Shown piece by piece: positions 22,636 through 33,000 of a stretch of DNA of 64,000 nucleotides. The DNA lies in the NCBI GenBank assembly GCA_026573805.1, contig JAIUSX010000094.1:1488001-1552000 (forward strand). The letters are read 5' to 3'. The first letter of the stretch is position 1; each line of letters starts with the position of its first letter. The notes beneath the pieces were generated by a model. It did no database searches. It was not told the origin of the DNA and saw only the letters and a program-made list of their open reading frames with translations. A program made the translations under genes and the position numbers. This DNA is from Hesperophylax magnus (lineage: Eukaryota > Arthropoda > Insecta > Trichoptera > Limnephilidae).

Positions 22636-23149
22636 TTATTACTTATTATAATACAACTTATACATCATATTTATCACCAACCACTGCCATAATCAAAAGT
22701 ATTACTAATACAGAGTATCTCTGCTTAGTAGCCATGTTTTCAGCATATATCTGAATCTCTGAGGTAATTCGCATTTTTTTATATTGCTTGGTAACATGTT
22801 GAATATTTTGGGCACGTTGTATTCCAGGGTTCGCTCTCCGTATTTATTGTTATGTTTTGGTACAAGCATTCCTTCTTTTTTTGTGAACCTAGTATGTATA
22901 TATATGTGTATATATATATATATATATAATGCATAACAGAATGTATATAATCCGATACAAAATCAATGAAAATTAGATATGTTTTAATTATCTTAAAATG
23001 CATTGTCTGTGGATTATGATGAAGCTAAAATCTAGTAGTAAACGGACTGATTAATCACAGAAAATTCAGTTTCATTAAAACTATGTAATTAACCAAAAAA
23101 AAATTATACAACGAAAGACTTCCATAATTCTATCAGAGTCTCAAAATTG
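22636..23149. other. AT-rich, with a (TA)n run
   Basis: A TATATA microsatellite lies at about 22897-22930. The frame 22779-23003 (-) is built partly from it. No gene was recognised. Confidence 0.4.
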
Positions 23150-23690
23150 TTTCAGCGAGAGTAATTCTGTGGAACAAAATTATATTTCAGCACATAAATA
23201 ACCCTTTATATATCTAAACAGGCTAAAACACAATCATAATACTCGTTTTAACTTTAATGAAGGACTTATTGTACCTAAGCATACAAATAAATATGGACAA
23301 AGAACGTTAAACTATATGATTCCCAGTTGTTTTAACATGTTACCTGCTGAAATTAAAATCTGTGCCCAAAACAAACAATTGGTGAACTTACTGAAAACTT
23401 GGCTTACTGAAAGAATTAATTTGTATTAGCTTACAATGATATATTATTCTAAAGACTTTTGAAATTGTTATTTATGTTTTCATAATTTTCTTTTGCTATA
23501 TTTCTGTAGTTTTTTAAATTTTTTTTTTATATAATTGTAAAAATGTAACTGTAAACTCACTACAATAAGATTTAATATGTAAAGAACCCGTTAGACAAAC
23601 TGCTAAAAAGTAGTTTATCGGGACTTTTTTGCTTTATAGTATTTGTAAAGTGTGTAAAATATTAATAAAATTTAAAATAAAAACCCTCTC
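23150..23690 (+). mobile_element. LINE ORF2 C-terminus and 3' UTR
   Basis: The frame 23220-23429 has no start codon and encodes RLKHNHNTRF, then NEGLIVPKHTNKYGQRTLNY, MIPSCFNMLPAEIK and LLKTWLTERINLY before TAG. This is the typical C-terminal end of CR1/Jockey-like ORF2 proteins (NTR...GQR...NxLPxEIK...LKxWL). Downstream, a hairpin-like 3' end (CCCG...CGGG near 23586-23623) is followed by an AATAAAA-type tail. Upstream sequence has stops, so only the end is preserved. Confidence 0.7.
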
Positions 23691-24594
23691 AAACCAATGC
23701 GAAAGGGGGGAGGGAGGAAACACATCTTCAGTTTTGTACGATTTCTAAGTTACTTTTAACATAGCATAGTCAATAATTTACGCAAATAAACTATTTTCTA
23801 ATGGATATGCATAAAAAAATATCCCGTTACTATTTTTTGAGATATCAAATAATATCTATCAAATTCCGACGAAATGACCCCCCCCCCCCCCTCCGGGTTC
23901 ACTATTACATTTTTTTTAAATTTCTCACCACAAACAAGTGTATTTTACTGAAAATTGCCACATACGTATTTGGGTTACGGTTTTAATTTATTTAGTATTT
24001 TTTGCATTAAAACGGTAGGTGTGAAAAATTCGGCCATTATCTGAGTGTAAAGCAAAAAAAAAAAAAGCTGAAAAGCGAAAAAAGAGTATTAAAAGACACA
24101 TTTGCTATGCGTTACATGACACGGCGCCTTCAGCTGTTGTGTGTTTTTTACCTTCACGTACGTAAAGGTATTAACAGCTTTTTTTACGCTTTTATGTTGT
24201 TTTTTTGGGAAAATATTTATATTTAAGAGATAAAATATACAACAGCTAGTTATCTAAATATCACGACTTTTCTGCGGGCAATGGCGGTTCGTGACTGTTA
24301 AGTGTAATAGAATGTTAATATTACAAAACCAAAACAATAAAGCAAAACATTCTGTCTTCAAAGTCGTATTATTTTCAGTACCAGCCAATATGTTAAAATT
24401 ATGAAATGCTGAAAATGGAAGAAATAAAACTGAATATTTTCTTCTCAAATGATCTAAATTTTATGAAAGACGCACATAATCGGTAAGTTTCTTAAAATTA
24501 CAACCGATTTCATTTTGGAAAGAGCTTTTCATAATCATATTTCAAAGGAGAACGTATTCTCTTCATAAAGAAATTTCCTATATTATTTTTATGG
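23691..24594. other. no gene; C homopolymer and one solo TIR
   Basis: A run of about 13 C lies at 23877-23892. ATGGCGGTTCGTGAC at 24281-24295 resembles the terminal repeat of the foldbacks at 25025 and 40904 and may be one end of an old copy. Confidence 0.4.
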
Positions 24595-24935
24595 CATCAC
24601 ACAAGAGCGCCCCCGACTATACAGTGTAACGGCAGTGGAACTATATCACCAAGTGGCTGGGCAGAGTTCAAAGGCAGGTTAAAGTGGGGGCTCTAGGAAA
24701 GGATTTATTAATATGAAACTTGATGCGCCCCGGATTATATGAAGGAGGAAAAACAGACGCCGGTAACTCGTTCCACATGCGAGCTAACTTACACAAAAAC
24801 TAGTTGGAGAAACGACTTGTTCTCGTGAATTCGACATCAAATTTAAACGTGTCTTACGTTCGTGTGCGCTTCAAGCTTCTTCGAGCTGGGTGCATTGAAA
24901 TACCTGTAGAATAAACTCAGCATGCCTAAATTGCG
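24595..24935 (-). mobile_element. LINE ORF2 C-terminal fragment (Jockey/I-like)
   Basis: Minus-strand frames show NLGMLSLFYRYFNAPSSKKL near 24935-24880. After frameshifts comes LARMWNELPASVFPPSYNPG near 24785-24720, the well-known ARLWNELP..VFP..Y C-terminal motif of insect LINEs related to the one at 50300. Only the last quarter of ORF2 is present. Confidence 0.7.
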
Positions 24936-25024
24936 TATTTTTATAGATATGGCGATCGGTCTATTTTAATAATGTCAATTAAATGGACCGCCCACCTTTT
25001 CACAGAAACAACTAGGTTTATTAG

Positions 25025-25321
25025 TAGTGGCGGCTCGTGACTTTTGGGTGTACTAGAGTGCTATATTAAAAAAATGGCATTTCTGATGTTGTTATAGCTG
25101 AAAACGATTTTTTATTTTTTTTAGAAAATAGATTTTTTGTATGAAGATTTTCAGAAAATTTCAGTATAGCCGTGCGCCGCACGGAATTCCTGAAAATCTT
25201 CATACAAAAAATCAATTTTTCGAAAAAAAATAAAAAATCGTTTTCAGCTACAACAACATCAATAATGTCATTTTTTGTAATATTAGCACTCTAGTAACCC
25301 AAAAGTCACGAGCCGCCACTG
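25025..25321. mobile_element. foldback/MITE, almost a full-length palindrome
   Basis: The ends are AGTGGCGGCTCGTGACTTTT and its complement, with matching arms of about 140 bases (GTACTAGAGTGC, GATGTTGTTATAGCTGAAAA, GAAGATTTTCAG and complements) around a centre CGTGCGCCGCACG near 25170. A diverged copy lies at 40904-41285. The TIR core (GTGGCGGC) is shared with the hAT-like MITE at 53736. No clear target duplication was found. There is no coding capacity. Confidence 0.8.
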
Positions 25322-26196
25322 TAAATAGGTATTTTGGGGTTCAGCCTCATGTTACCTGTCCATAATGTAATTTAAATATAAAAACAAGTTTATGTTTGCA
25401 TGGCGATCAGATGTTTTTTCTTTAAAATATAAAATGTACATTTTTATATAATCATAGTTCTCATCTCCCTTAGTTAATCTTCTGAAACAAAATATAGGGA
25501 GATAAGAATTAATTGTGTATTTTTTTTTTTGTTTCAGAACCGGCGCTTGTGGCGGGAAGACGAAACCATTTTACGACCGTAATTTTAAAAAGGATACCTC
25601 CATACTATTGCAAAAAGTATCTTCTTTCATAATATCATTATTAACTCTAACGCGTAATTAACTGGCATTGATTATAACTAATTTATAAGCTCTCATATTT
25701 TCCAAACTTGATAACGTTGTTTTTATATTAAATTATTTTAAAAAATCATTTCGAATATATTTTGCATTAATGTAGGAAAATATAAAGCACGTTTGTAAGT
25801 TATTATACTTTTGGCAATCAAGACGGTGATCACAGAAAAAATAACCAACAGTTAAAAATAAAACTGACAGCAATAGTACGTACCATGTAAAAATTAAAAA
25901 CCCCGAGATAAATGTTTTTTTATGAATAAAATATTAATCGAAAGTCGACCATGCATTAAAATTAGATATCATTACCTAATAATTTATTAACAATATTTAA
26001 GTAATTAATAAGGTTATTCCTAATTTTAATGTTTCAGCAGTTGACTTTCTCGACAGTGACGAACGATAAGTTTTTCACTTGTCGCCATATTTCCACCCAA
26101 TATCTTTAGTCGCCGGCTGCTTTCAAATGTTTAACATAACAATGAATTTCTGAACTCACTGGTTGTGGAGAATCAAAAATATTTTTGTAATCAATA
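25322..26196. other. no feature recognised
   Basis: AT-rich DNA. A GC-richer patch near 25540-25580 has no frame. Confidence 0.35.
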
Positions 26197-26935
26197 GTAA
26201 CTAACTAACTAACCATCACACCGTTTCCCCGCAGGGGTAGGCAGAGAGGACGGACCGCCAAACAACTCGGTCTTGGAAAACACTCCTTGCCTCATTCACA
26301 TTCAAACATCGTCTCATACATACTCTTCTATTTTTCTGACTCTTTACATGGCCCGACTCAAGTATCTGATTCACTTGGTCGTGCCATGTCTTTCTCGGGC
26401 GTCCCCGACTTCTGCTACCATTCACATTTGCATCGTATATTCTCCTTACACTCTTTTCTTCGCTCATTCGCTCTACATGCCCAAACCATCTAAGCGTCCC
26501 TTTCATGATCTTACTCATTACGCTTACATCAGCCTTGCACTCTTTGCGGATCTCCACATTCCTCACACGATCATACATGGTTTTACCACACATATGCCTC
26601 AGGGATCTCATTTCAACAGCATTCAATCTACTTTCATCCTGTCTTTGCCAGTTCCATGCCTCACTTCCATACATCAGGGTAGGTACCAGCACTCCATTGT
26701 GGAATGCTAACTTCGCTTCTTTGGACAATTTTTTGTTAGCGCCAACTGAGTTCAGTCCTCCATTAATGGAGTTACCTGCATTTACCCTTCTTTCAATATC
26801 TCTGTCAGCCTTCCCATCTCTCTAGAATTCTAGAACATACTTCCTAAATACACAAACTCATCCACCTACTCCAAGTATTCCTCATTCACAGCTTTATTGC
26901 ACACTGTTTTTGTATTCTCTAGTACCTATGGGTAA
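26197..26935 (-). mobile_element. 5'-truncated RTE-like LINE, copy 1
   Basis: The minus-strand frame 26728-26216 encodes the C-terminal region MSKEAKLAFHNGVLVPTLMY, WNWQRQDESRLNAVEMRSLR, MLKGTLRWFGHVERM-like sequence (here IMKGTLRWFGHVERM), GRPRKTWHDQVNQIL and VWRSVLSAYPCGE. This is the LRWFGH..RM / GRPRKTW signature of RTE-like or related endonuclease-RT elements. The frame extends upstream toward EFVYLGSMF but is broken by an extra ATTCTAGA-type duplication near 26822-26836. The 3' tail is (GTTA)n on the minus strand (plus TAACTAACTAAC at 26198-26212). The plus-strand frames across the same interval are shadows. Confidence 0.8.
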
Positions 26936-27009
26936 TAAAGTTTTGTCAGTAAATTTGTTCATAAACGCGTAACTTTAGACTTGAACTTAGAGCTTTAGGC
27001 AGCTTACGA

Positions 27010-27365
27010 AAATGTAAGATATTATAACTAACTAACAAACAACTCGGTCTTGGCACACACTTCTTGCCTCATTCACATTTATACATCGTCTCAAACATAA
27101 TCTTCTATTATTCTGACTCTTGACATGGCCCGACTCTAGTATCTGATTCACTTGATCGTGCCATGTCTTCCTAGGGCGGGCGTCCCCGACTTGTGTTACC
27201 ATTCGCATTTGCATCATATATCCTCCTTACACTCCTTTCATTGCTCATTCGCTCTACATGTTAAAGCCATCTAAGCGTCCCTTTCTTTATCTTACTCATT
27301 AAACTTACATAAGCCTTGCACTCTTTGTGGATCTCATTCCTCACATATTCCTCAGATATTATACA
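27010..27365 (-). mobile_element. RTE-like LINE, copy 2 (more decayed)
   Basis: It has the same family and orientation, starting only ~75 bases beyond copy 1. It retains GDARPRKTWHDQVNQILES and CLRRCINVNEARSVCQDRV. The 3' terminal block (GTGTGATGG... to GGCGGTCC) is deleted so that the TAACTAAC tail joins the coding part directly. It is older than its neighbour, judging by substitutions. Confidence 0.75.
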
Positions 27366-28456
27366 TTTAAAAAATATTATAACCTTTCCTTTGAAGCTTC
27401 AACTGCAAGCTGGTTTAGAGCCAATCTATGAATGTAAGCGTATTTTATTTTTGTATTAGTTTTGATTGCGAATTAAGTACATGGTGTAAGAATAAAGTAT
27501 AATATGAGTATTAATTCAATTTTTATTTCACAGGGTTTTTCACTAGGGTTTCGTGTTTTGAGGCAGCCTGTAGTTTTACTTGAACTTGCACTTTTAAGGG
27601 ATCGGAAAATACGTTTATTTTTTCTTTATACACTATTAATACCTAAAAACATACAGTTATAAAATAATAAATTGCACGTCGTGGTTTTGGCAGCAATATC
27701 TTTTAAATGACACCTTTTCCAAACTATATTATTTGTGGAATAAATTGTATCAAATATAGCAACATCTATCAGTAATTTTTTTTTTATGGTAACTAATTTA
27801 ATTTACCTCTTTATTATGAAAAACCATTATATGCTAGTACACATATTTAAAATTAAAATATTGAAATAGTCAAATATATATTTTAATGACCTACTCAACG
27901 ATTTTTTAAATGTTGAAAAATGAATATTTCACGAACGATGTTCACAGTGTGGGCTTTCGATATCCGCGCAACGTTAAATTCTGAACGATTACTCAATTCA
28001 TTTGTGAGCGGCTTTATGTCTGGGTGCAGTGTTGTTAGTTTTAAATGTAATATAGATTACCTTTAGCTTAACAGAAACGAAAAAAATCATTTAACATGTT
28101 CGTTGGGAAAAATTTGAAAGTTTAATGCTTATTTTTAAATGACTTATGATCCCTAGCTTTATAGGAATGTATAAGTATATATATATATAAGTCTTCAGAG
28201 TTCAAAGATTAGAAAAACATTATCGTTATGTTATTATTATTACTAAAATCAAGCAAACAAACCAAGTTTCAAATTAAAATCATACCTCATGAAATTAAAC
28301 ATCTAATATGAAAATTACACTCATACTTATAAATGGCAGAGCTCAAATCTTATATTCAGATTTTTTGGCTAAAACAATTTAAGTTTTGTGCCATTATGAA
28401 ATTTCTGAAGAACCTTTTTCCAAGAATTTGTCACATGTAAAACCATAACAACTAAA
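27366..28456. other. AT-rich, no gene recognised
   Basis: A short (TA)n run lies near 28176-28190. No family resemblance in any frame. Confidence 0.4.
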
Positions 28457-28654
28457 GACGGGTTGTTTCGGAGAATTTGAACAATTCATTAAATTTCAAC
28501 GTTCATTTTCGGGTTCTAGGAAAGTCCTGTTAAAGTTATGTTATTATATCATTATAGGCTAGTCGCTTGACAGAACTATAAAAAATCTTTCACCGAACTT
28601 GAAAATTAACTTCGAAATTTGAAGAATTGTTCAAATTCTCCGAAACACCCCGTC
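28457..28654. mobile_element. foldback MITE (~198 bp)
   Basis: The left arm starts GACGGGTTGTTTCGGAGAAT. The right arm ends with its near-perfect complement (GACGGGGTGTTTCGG on the minus strand, 28654 inward). Similarity of the arms can be followed for about 75 bases each with growing divergence, around a ~48-base centre. TAAA and ATTA flank the ends, so a TA target is possible. There is no coding capacity. Confidence 0.7.
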
Positions 28655-28699
28655 ATTACTGTTTCAAAATTTGAATAAGTACTTTCTAAGGTTAACTTG

Positions 28700-29000
28700 T
28701 TTTAAAAGTTTAAGGGTACAGTGGAAAATATAAATATCTCTGAGGGAATGTTGAAAATAAGTTTTGCTACGTTTTGTATGGATGATTGAGGTTTTTTAAG
28801 TGTAAATTTTATCGCATTACATTTATTTATGTTTAGAATTAATCTATCCAATATTCATTAATTCATTAAATATCTTTTTGGATTATTTACAATCATCTAC
28901 TGAGCTAATGCATTTGAAAAATTTTATATCGTCAGCGTAAAGAATAAAATCAAAATAAATGATGACATGTTGGATGTCATTGAAGTACAATTTGTATTGA
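28700..29000 (-). mobile_element. reverse-transcriptase fragment of a LINE
   Basis: On the minus strand a stretch near 28950-28890 reads ILYADDIKFFKCISSVDDCK, the RT active-site region. Degraded sequence continues to ~28700 with stops. No other ORF2 motif is preserved. It lies ~300 bases upstream of the SCYL2-like exon, in opposite orientation. Confidence 0.6.
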
Positions 29001-29283
29001 CGCTCCTATTATTTAAAATGTGCGACACATTAAACTAGCGACAAAAAAAACTTTCATCTTTTATAAAATTTATTAAAAATAATTCGTGCCAGTTAAACGG
29101 AGAAGCAAGCATAACATCGGTGTTTGAGCTCGTGCCGCGTCGTTACAACGGCAAAGTTTCTTTCAGATTGTCGATCGTAAATGTGTCAAGATTCCGTATC
29201 ATCGCGGAAACCCGAACGGCGAAGGTTGGGAGCGTAAGAGTTCGAGTTCAACGGCGCTGAACAATTACTCCCTGGAACGGACG

Positions 29284-29454
29284 ATGCTCGCTTCCAGCAT
29301 GTTCGCCAAGTTCAAGAGCACGCCAGTGGTGGTGCACAACCCGTGGGACAACAACCCCATCACGGAGTTCTTCGACATCGGCAAGGAGGTGGCATCCTGC
29401 GGCCCCGAGCACGTCTGGAAAATCCACGACGGCTACAGGAAGAGCGACGTCAAA
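29284..29454 (+). CDS. SCY1-like pseudokinase (SCYL2-type), first coding exon only
   Basis: Fifty-seven codons from ATG 29284 (an alternative ATG is at 29299) run to a GTAAGT donor at 29455, which falls on a codon boundary (phase 0). The peptide contains FAKFKST near residues 8-14, then NPITEFFDIGKEVAS at about 25-39 and VWKIHDGYRKSD at about 44-55. This matches the start of SCYL2/SCY1-like 2 proteins (short KxKST leader, NPxTxxFDxG, ASxGPxxxWKIxxGxxKS). In that family the protein is a catalytically weak or inactive kinase acting in clathrin-dependent endosome/Golgi traffic. The exon is far more GC-rich than its surroundings. The frame is open upstream to a TGA near 29126 and an acceptor-like TTTCTTTCAG ends at 29167, but no upstream ATG exists, so 29168-29283 is taken as 5' UTR. 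No following exon was recognised to the window end, so the next intron is long or the copy is a fragment. Confidence 0.65.
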
Positions 29455-30607
29455 GTAAGTGAAACTTGTTAATCAATGATTTAAAACTCGGCCAAAAGAA
29501 TTATGATGAAATTGTCGGGGTAAAAAGTCATACTTCAATTCCTCGTCTGTTATCTAATGATGCATATATATAACAACTTGTGTATATTTTATTTTGTTAA
29601 ACACACTTTTTAAAGCTTTTACAGAATTAACTTAATCAATGCTCAATGGCTCACAAAGTATGTATGTATTTATGTTTAAGTAAAAATGTTGTATAAATAA
29701 CAAACATGTATTAAAACAATTAGCATTGATACTAAATATAGACATTATGTCAACCACAGACATCTAAATAAATAGACATGCCTTAACATGAAATCTGGGT
29801 ATCGTGTCGATGAGCTGGAGGCAAACTACATGACCATATTTTTGGCGCCGGAATGGTTCGAGCATGCTTTGAATAAATTATGTCATCAATTGTACACTGA
29901 CCACCTAAGAGAGAACATTGAAATTACCAAACCAAGCGCAGAAAAGTAAAGTTCGCTAAACTAAGCCAAAGATTTGCACCGTTGTTCATTAAGGGATTTT
30001 TCTGCGCTGGTTCTGAATGTTTGTTCTTAAACCAATCGCCTACCAGACACATTGCTGAAAGTGGGACAGCCACGCCGCCTCCCGCGCTCCGCGCAATTCG
30101 GTTTGTTCGCCTTTCCATCTTCAGCTCATGTCAACCTTCACAATGCAGCTTCCGTCTTCAGTGTTCACATCTGCCTGGACACTGCACGACAAACTGAATG
30201 TTTGCTAAATTAAGAAAAAGTGCGACATGGATTACTATCCCAAAAATCAATCATAATATTTCATTTTTAAACTACTGTACAGCTCGACACGCATAACAAA
30301 GAAAAAAATAACGTCATAATGTTATTTTTGTTTTTCAATCATTTTTAATTAGGTTTCAGCATACTTTAAAAAAAATACAGTGTGTGGCAAGCCTACGCAC
30401 GACGGAAGTGAAACTTTTAGTATTCTTCTCTCTCTCTCTCTTTTCATTTCATATTATTATTATTCAGAATGCTGTACATTATAGTTTTAAAAAGCATAAA
30501 TTGATTTATAGGCGTGTTGTTAACAAATGAACGTTTAACTAGATTCATAGTATTGACATATTTATAAGTAGCATGTGATAAAAAAAATTTAAAAGTTATA
30601 AAAATAT
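29455..30607. other. presumed start of SCYL2-like intron 1; GC-rich island at 30050-30200
   Basis: It starts with GTAAGT. The island at 30050-30200 holds CGCCGCCTCCCGCGCTCCGCG and overlapping frames on both strands, none recognised. A short (TC)n run lies at 30428-30443. The island could be an internal promoter or a remnant of another gene; there is no direct evidence. Confidence 0.35.
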
Positions 30608-30675
30608 TAGATTCGAACCCGGGTCCTGCATAACGAGTGTCGAACGCTCTGCCTCTAGACCGCGAGGAGAGGTAT
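30608..30675 (-). repeat. tRNA-like SINE head
   Basis: On the minus strand it has an A-box region (GCGGTCTAGAGGCAGAGCG) and a B box (GGGTTCGAATC) at canonical spacing, followed by an A/T-rich body. Acceptor pairing is poor. A CGCGAG/CTCGCG element lies immediately upstream. It is a tRNA-derived SINE or tRNA relic, not a functional tRNA. Confidence 0.55.
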
Positions 30676-32227
30676 CTCGCGCGATGAGAACCGCGTGTAC
30701 AACGTGTACTCCACAATTGACTTGTCCCGCGTAAATTTTCGTTTTCAAACATGGCAAATGAATAATATCACATAACGTCTCGTTAACGCTTTATATAGGG
30801 TCGAATCGAAGATATATCGGCAGTGTGAAGTCGTATCTGTCGTTTTTCAAAATATTTCCGTATATTTGTCCGTTTTGGAAAAGATCTATCGTGTTTTAAC
30901 AGTCTCATACCCGTATGGAGTCTGAATTTGAAAAACATTTCTAAATTTTGAAAAACTCACTTACGGCTGTGTTTTTTACTAAAAAAAGTTGTCACGCACG
31001 TCTGCGAGGGTAATTAGTCGCGTTATCGGCCTTGATTAGTAATTTGAATGATTCAAAATAAAAATAATTAATCAAAATACCGAGCGACTCTACCGGCTCG
31101 ATTTGTAAGCTATATTTCGACCAAAATATCATATAGGTACCGACCGTTACTTCTAGCCAATTACTCGAGTGAACACCTGCCGGTCTAGAGTCTCACTAAA
31201 TGGATTTAGACATTTCGGGAGACTTATTAACAAATTTATGTAATTTTTTACTACATTATTACAAATCATGTATATATCTTCTCATATGTATGCCTGACAA
31301 AGTCGCAGCACGAGAGCATTTTATCACTTTTCCTCGTATTAAAAAAATCACAAAAAGAAAAAAAAAATAGTTAAAGCGGGGATCGAACCTAGGTTCTTCA
31401 CGGTTCTTCACGTGAAGCTGAGTTTGGAGAGTTACCTAAACTAGGTATATAATATTAGCTATAGCGAAATGATCACGGTTTTTCGTGACGGTCATGAGTC
31501 GGTTTTACTCCGGTCCTCGAAAATGCATAACGCGCGTAAAGAAGTTTCACTTCAAAAAGAGATAGAAATTGGAAAAGGTGAAAAGCAACAAACGAAATAT
31601 TATTTCCAAGGTATTGGTAATGATACACTTACATTAGCACAAGATGTCGTCGTTTAAGTTGTGTTGTCAGTTTTATAGATAATAATTACCGATGAAAATA
31701 TTTATTCAGAATGTGAGCGATAAAGAACTTTTGCTTTAACCTTAACGTTTAAAATTCAGACTTTTTCCAAACAGAGCATCGTTTTTTCTAGGAATTGTTT
31801 TAGCACTGCCACCCCCTTTTGATTATTAGATGCCGACACCTTCGGATATAAAGACCGCATCAAGCTCTCACGTGTATTATTTGAATTCCCCAATTATTGT
31901 GGTAGCACTGGTAACTAATACATTATTTATCAAACTATATCAGAGGCCACAGATTTAGTCGATTCTACCAAACCACTGAAGAAGTTCAACGAGATCTGGT
32001 TTAGATGAATCAGTTAAATATTGAAAGGTCTTGAGAAGTCAAGGAGGTTATAAATCTCAACGGGAGGAGGAGTCAAATTTTCTAAAGCCCTGCGCTGTGT
32101 ACTGTTGTACTGTTTAGGTATTTTATTTAAATCAAAGCGACTGCTTCAAGGCATTCATTCAACCCACGTAATTATCAATATTCAAAATCGCAAGTAATCG
32201 GTATATAAAATAAATTCAAAAGGCGCA
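30676..32227. other. no gene recognised; lone B-box-like site near 31380
   Basis: GGGGATCGAACCTAGG at 31378-31393 is a reversed B-box-like string with no A box at the right distance. The 62-codon frame 31469-31657 is unrecognised. Confidence 0.35.
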
Positions 32228-32420
32228 GAGTTAAGATTAAATGTTTTGGAAACATCTTTTGGCCACCCTAGGGAGGTAAAATCGACTCTTAGCAAGATTG
32301 TTCTAGCAACGCTCTTGCACGGAACAATGCTTTATTCGGCCAGCCTCGTGACTCGTCGGCTCTTTCCGCCCGGCCGTCTAAACTCTGTGCGGTATATTTG
32401 CTTCTATTTAGACACAAATT
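32228..32420 (+). repeat. dispersed repeat C (second piece at ~41575-41650)
   Basis: It contains CGCTCTTGCACGGAACAATG and a block TTTCCGCCCGGCCGTCTAAA followed by CTCTGTGCGGTATATTTG. The latter is matched on the minus strand at 41583-41635. The frame 32246-32506 crosses it but has no family resemblance. The class is unknown. Confidence 0.5.
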
Positions 32421-32559
32421 GGCAATGGATCTATTGTCAAATGAGTCAATTGTCAATTTGTTATGTATTTATTTTTGAGTATTTTGGAGATAATTTAAAA
32501 ATATAAGGACCTTACTTTAATTTTTATAATTTTAATTTTCACTTTATTCAATGAAAATA
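32421..32559. other. no feature recognised
   Basis: A short AT-rich spacer. Confidence 0.3.
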
Positions 32560-32710
32560 AACTCCTATGTTTCACATCTGCCTGGCGAATTTTATACCGT
32601 ACAAAAGACCCACCTTCTTCCCTAACTGCGGTATCTTGTTAGACTGAAGGGAGTAGAGATGGGCAGGAGAAGTGGAAGAGGGAGCTTGGAAAGTACCTGG
32701 CTAAACCGAT
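32560..32710 (-). mobile_element. SINE family S1 fragment
   Basis: On the minus strand it carries the ACTTTCCAAGC, CTTCCACTTCTCC and AGTCTAACAAGATACCGCAG blocks that correspond to the C-rich 3' body of the 19819 copy. Head and proximal body are missing. Confidence 0.5.
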
Positions 32711-33000
32711 CTGCCCAATGGCTAAACGTGTCTAGTATCATTTTAAGTATTGATTTGATTCTGAATTGTAGTATTTTTTTAAAGTTTCTACCAATTATGT
32801 AATAAATAACAACATATTATTAGTAATTGTAAATACCCTGAAATCTATACTGTATACCATGAAAATATTATTTTAAGTTTTATTTTTACAAATACCAATA
32901 ATCAAATTGTTTTGATTCATATAAAACTAAAACAATATTTTTTAAGATCTTTAAAATAAACACGATTAGATTACAATTTGACAAATAAAATTCCTGAATT
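32711..33000. other. no feature recognised
   Basis: AT-rich spacer before the RTE-like tail. Confidence 0.3.

Noticed and set aside
23877..23892. C-homopolymer as a structural (i-motif) element
   Set aside because: A single run of ~13 C without further tracts. It is more simply a homopolymer expansion.
26273..26825. Long plus-strand frames (145, 106 and 68 codons) at 26273-26825 and again at 33080-33632
   Set aside because: They are antisense shadows of the RTE-like ORF2 C-terminus on the minus strand. They recur only because the element recurs.
29126..29283. N-terminal extension of the SCYL2-like protein
   Set aside because: The frame is open but has no ATG after the TGA. The acceptor-like TTTCTTTCAG and the family's short leader favour translation from 29284 or 29299.
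30428..30443. (TC)n run as a regulatory GAGA-factor site
   Set aside because: A short simple repeat without a nearby promoter or any second motif.
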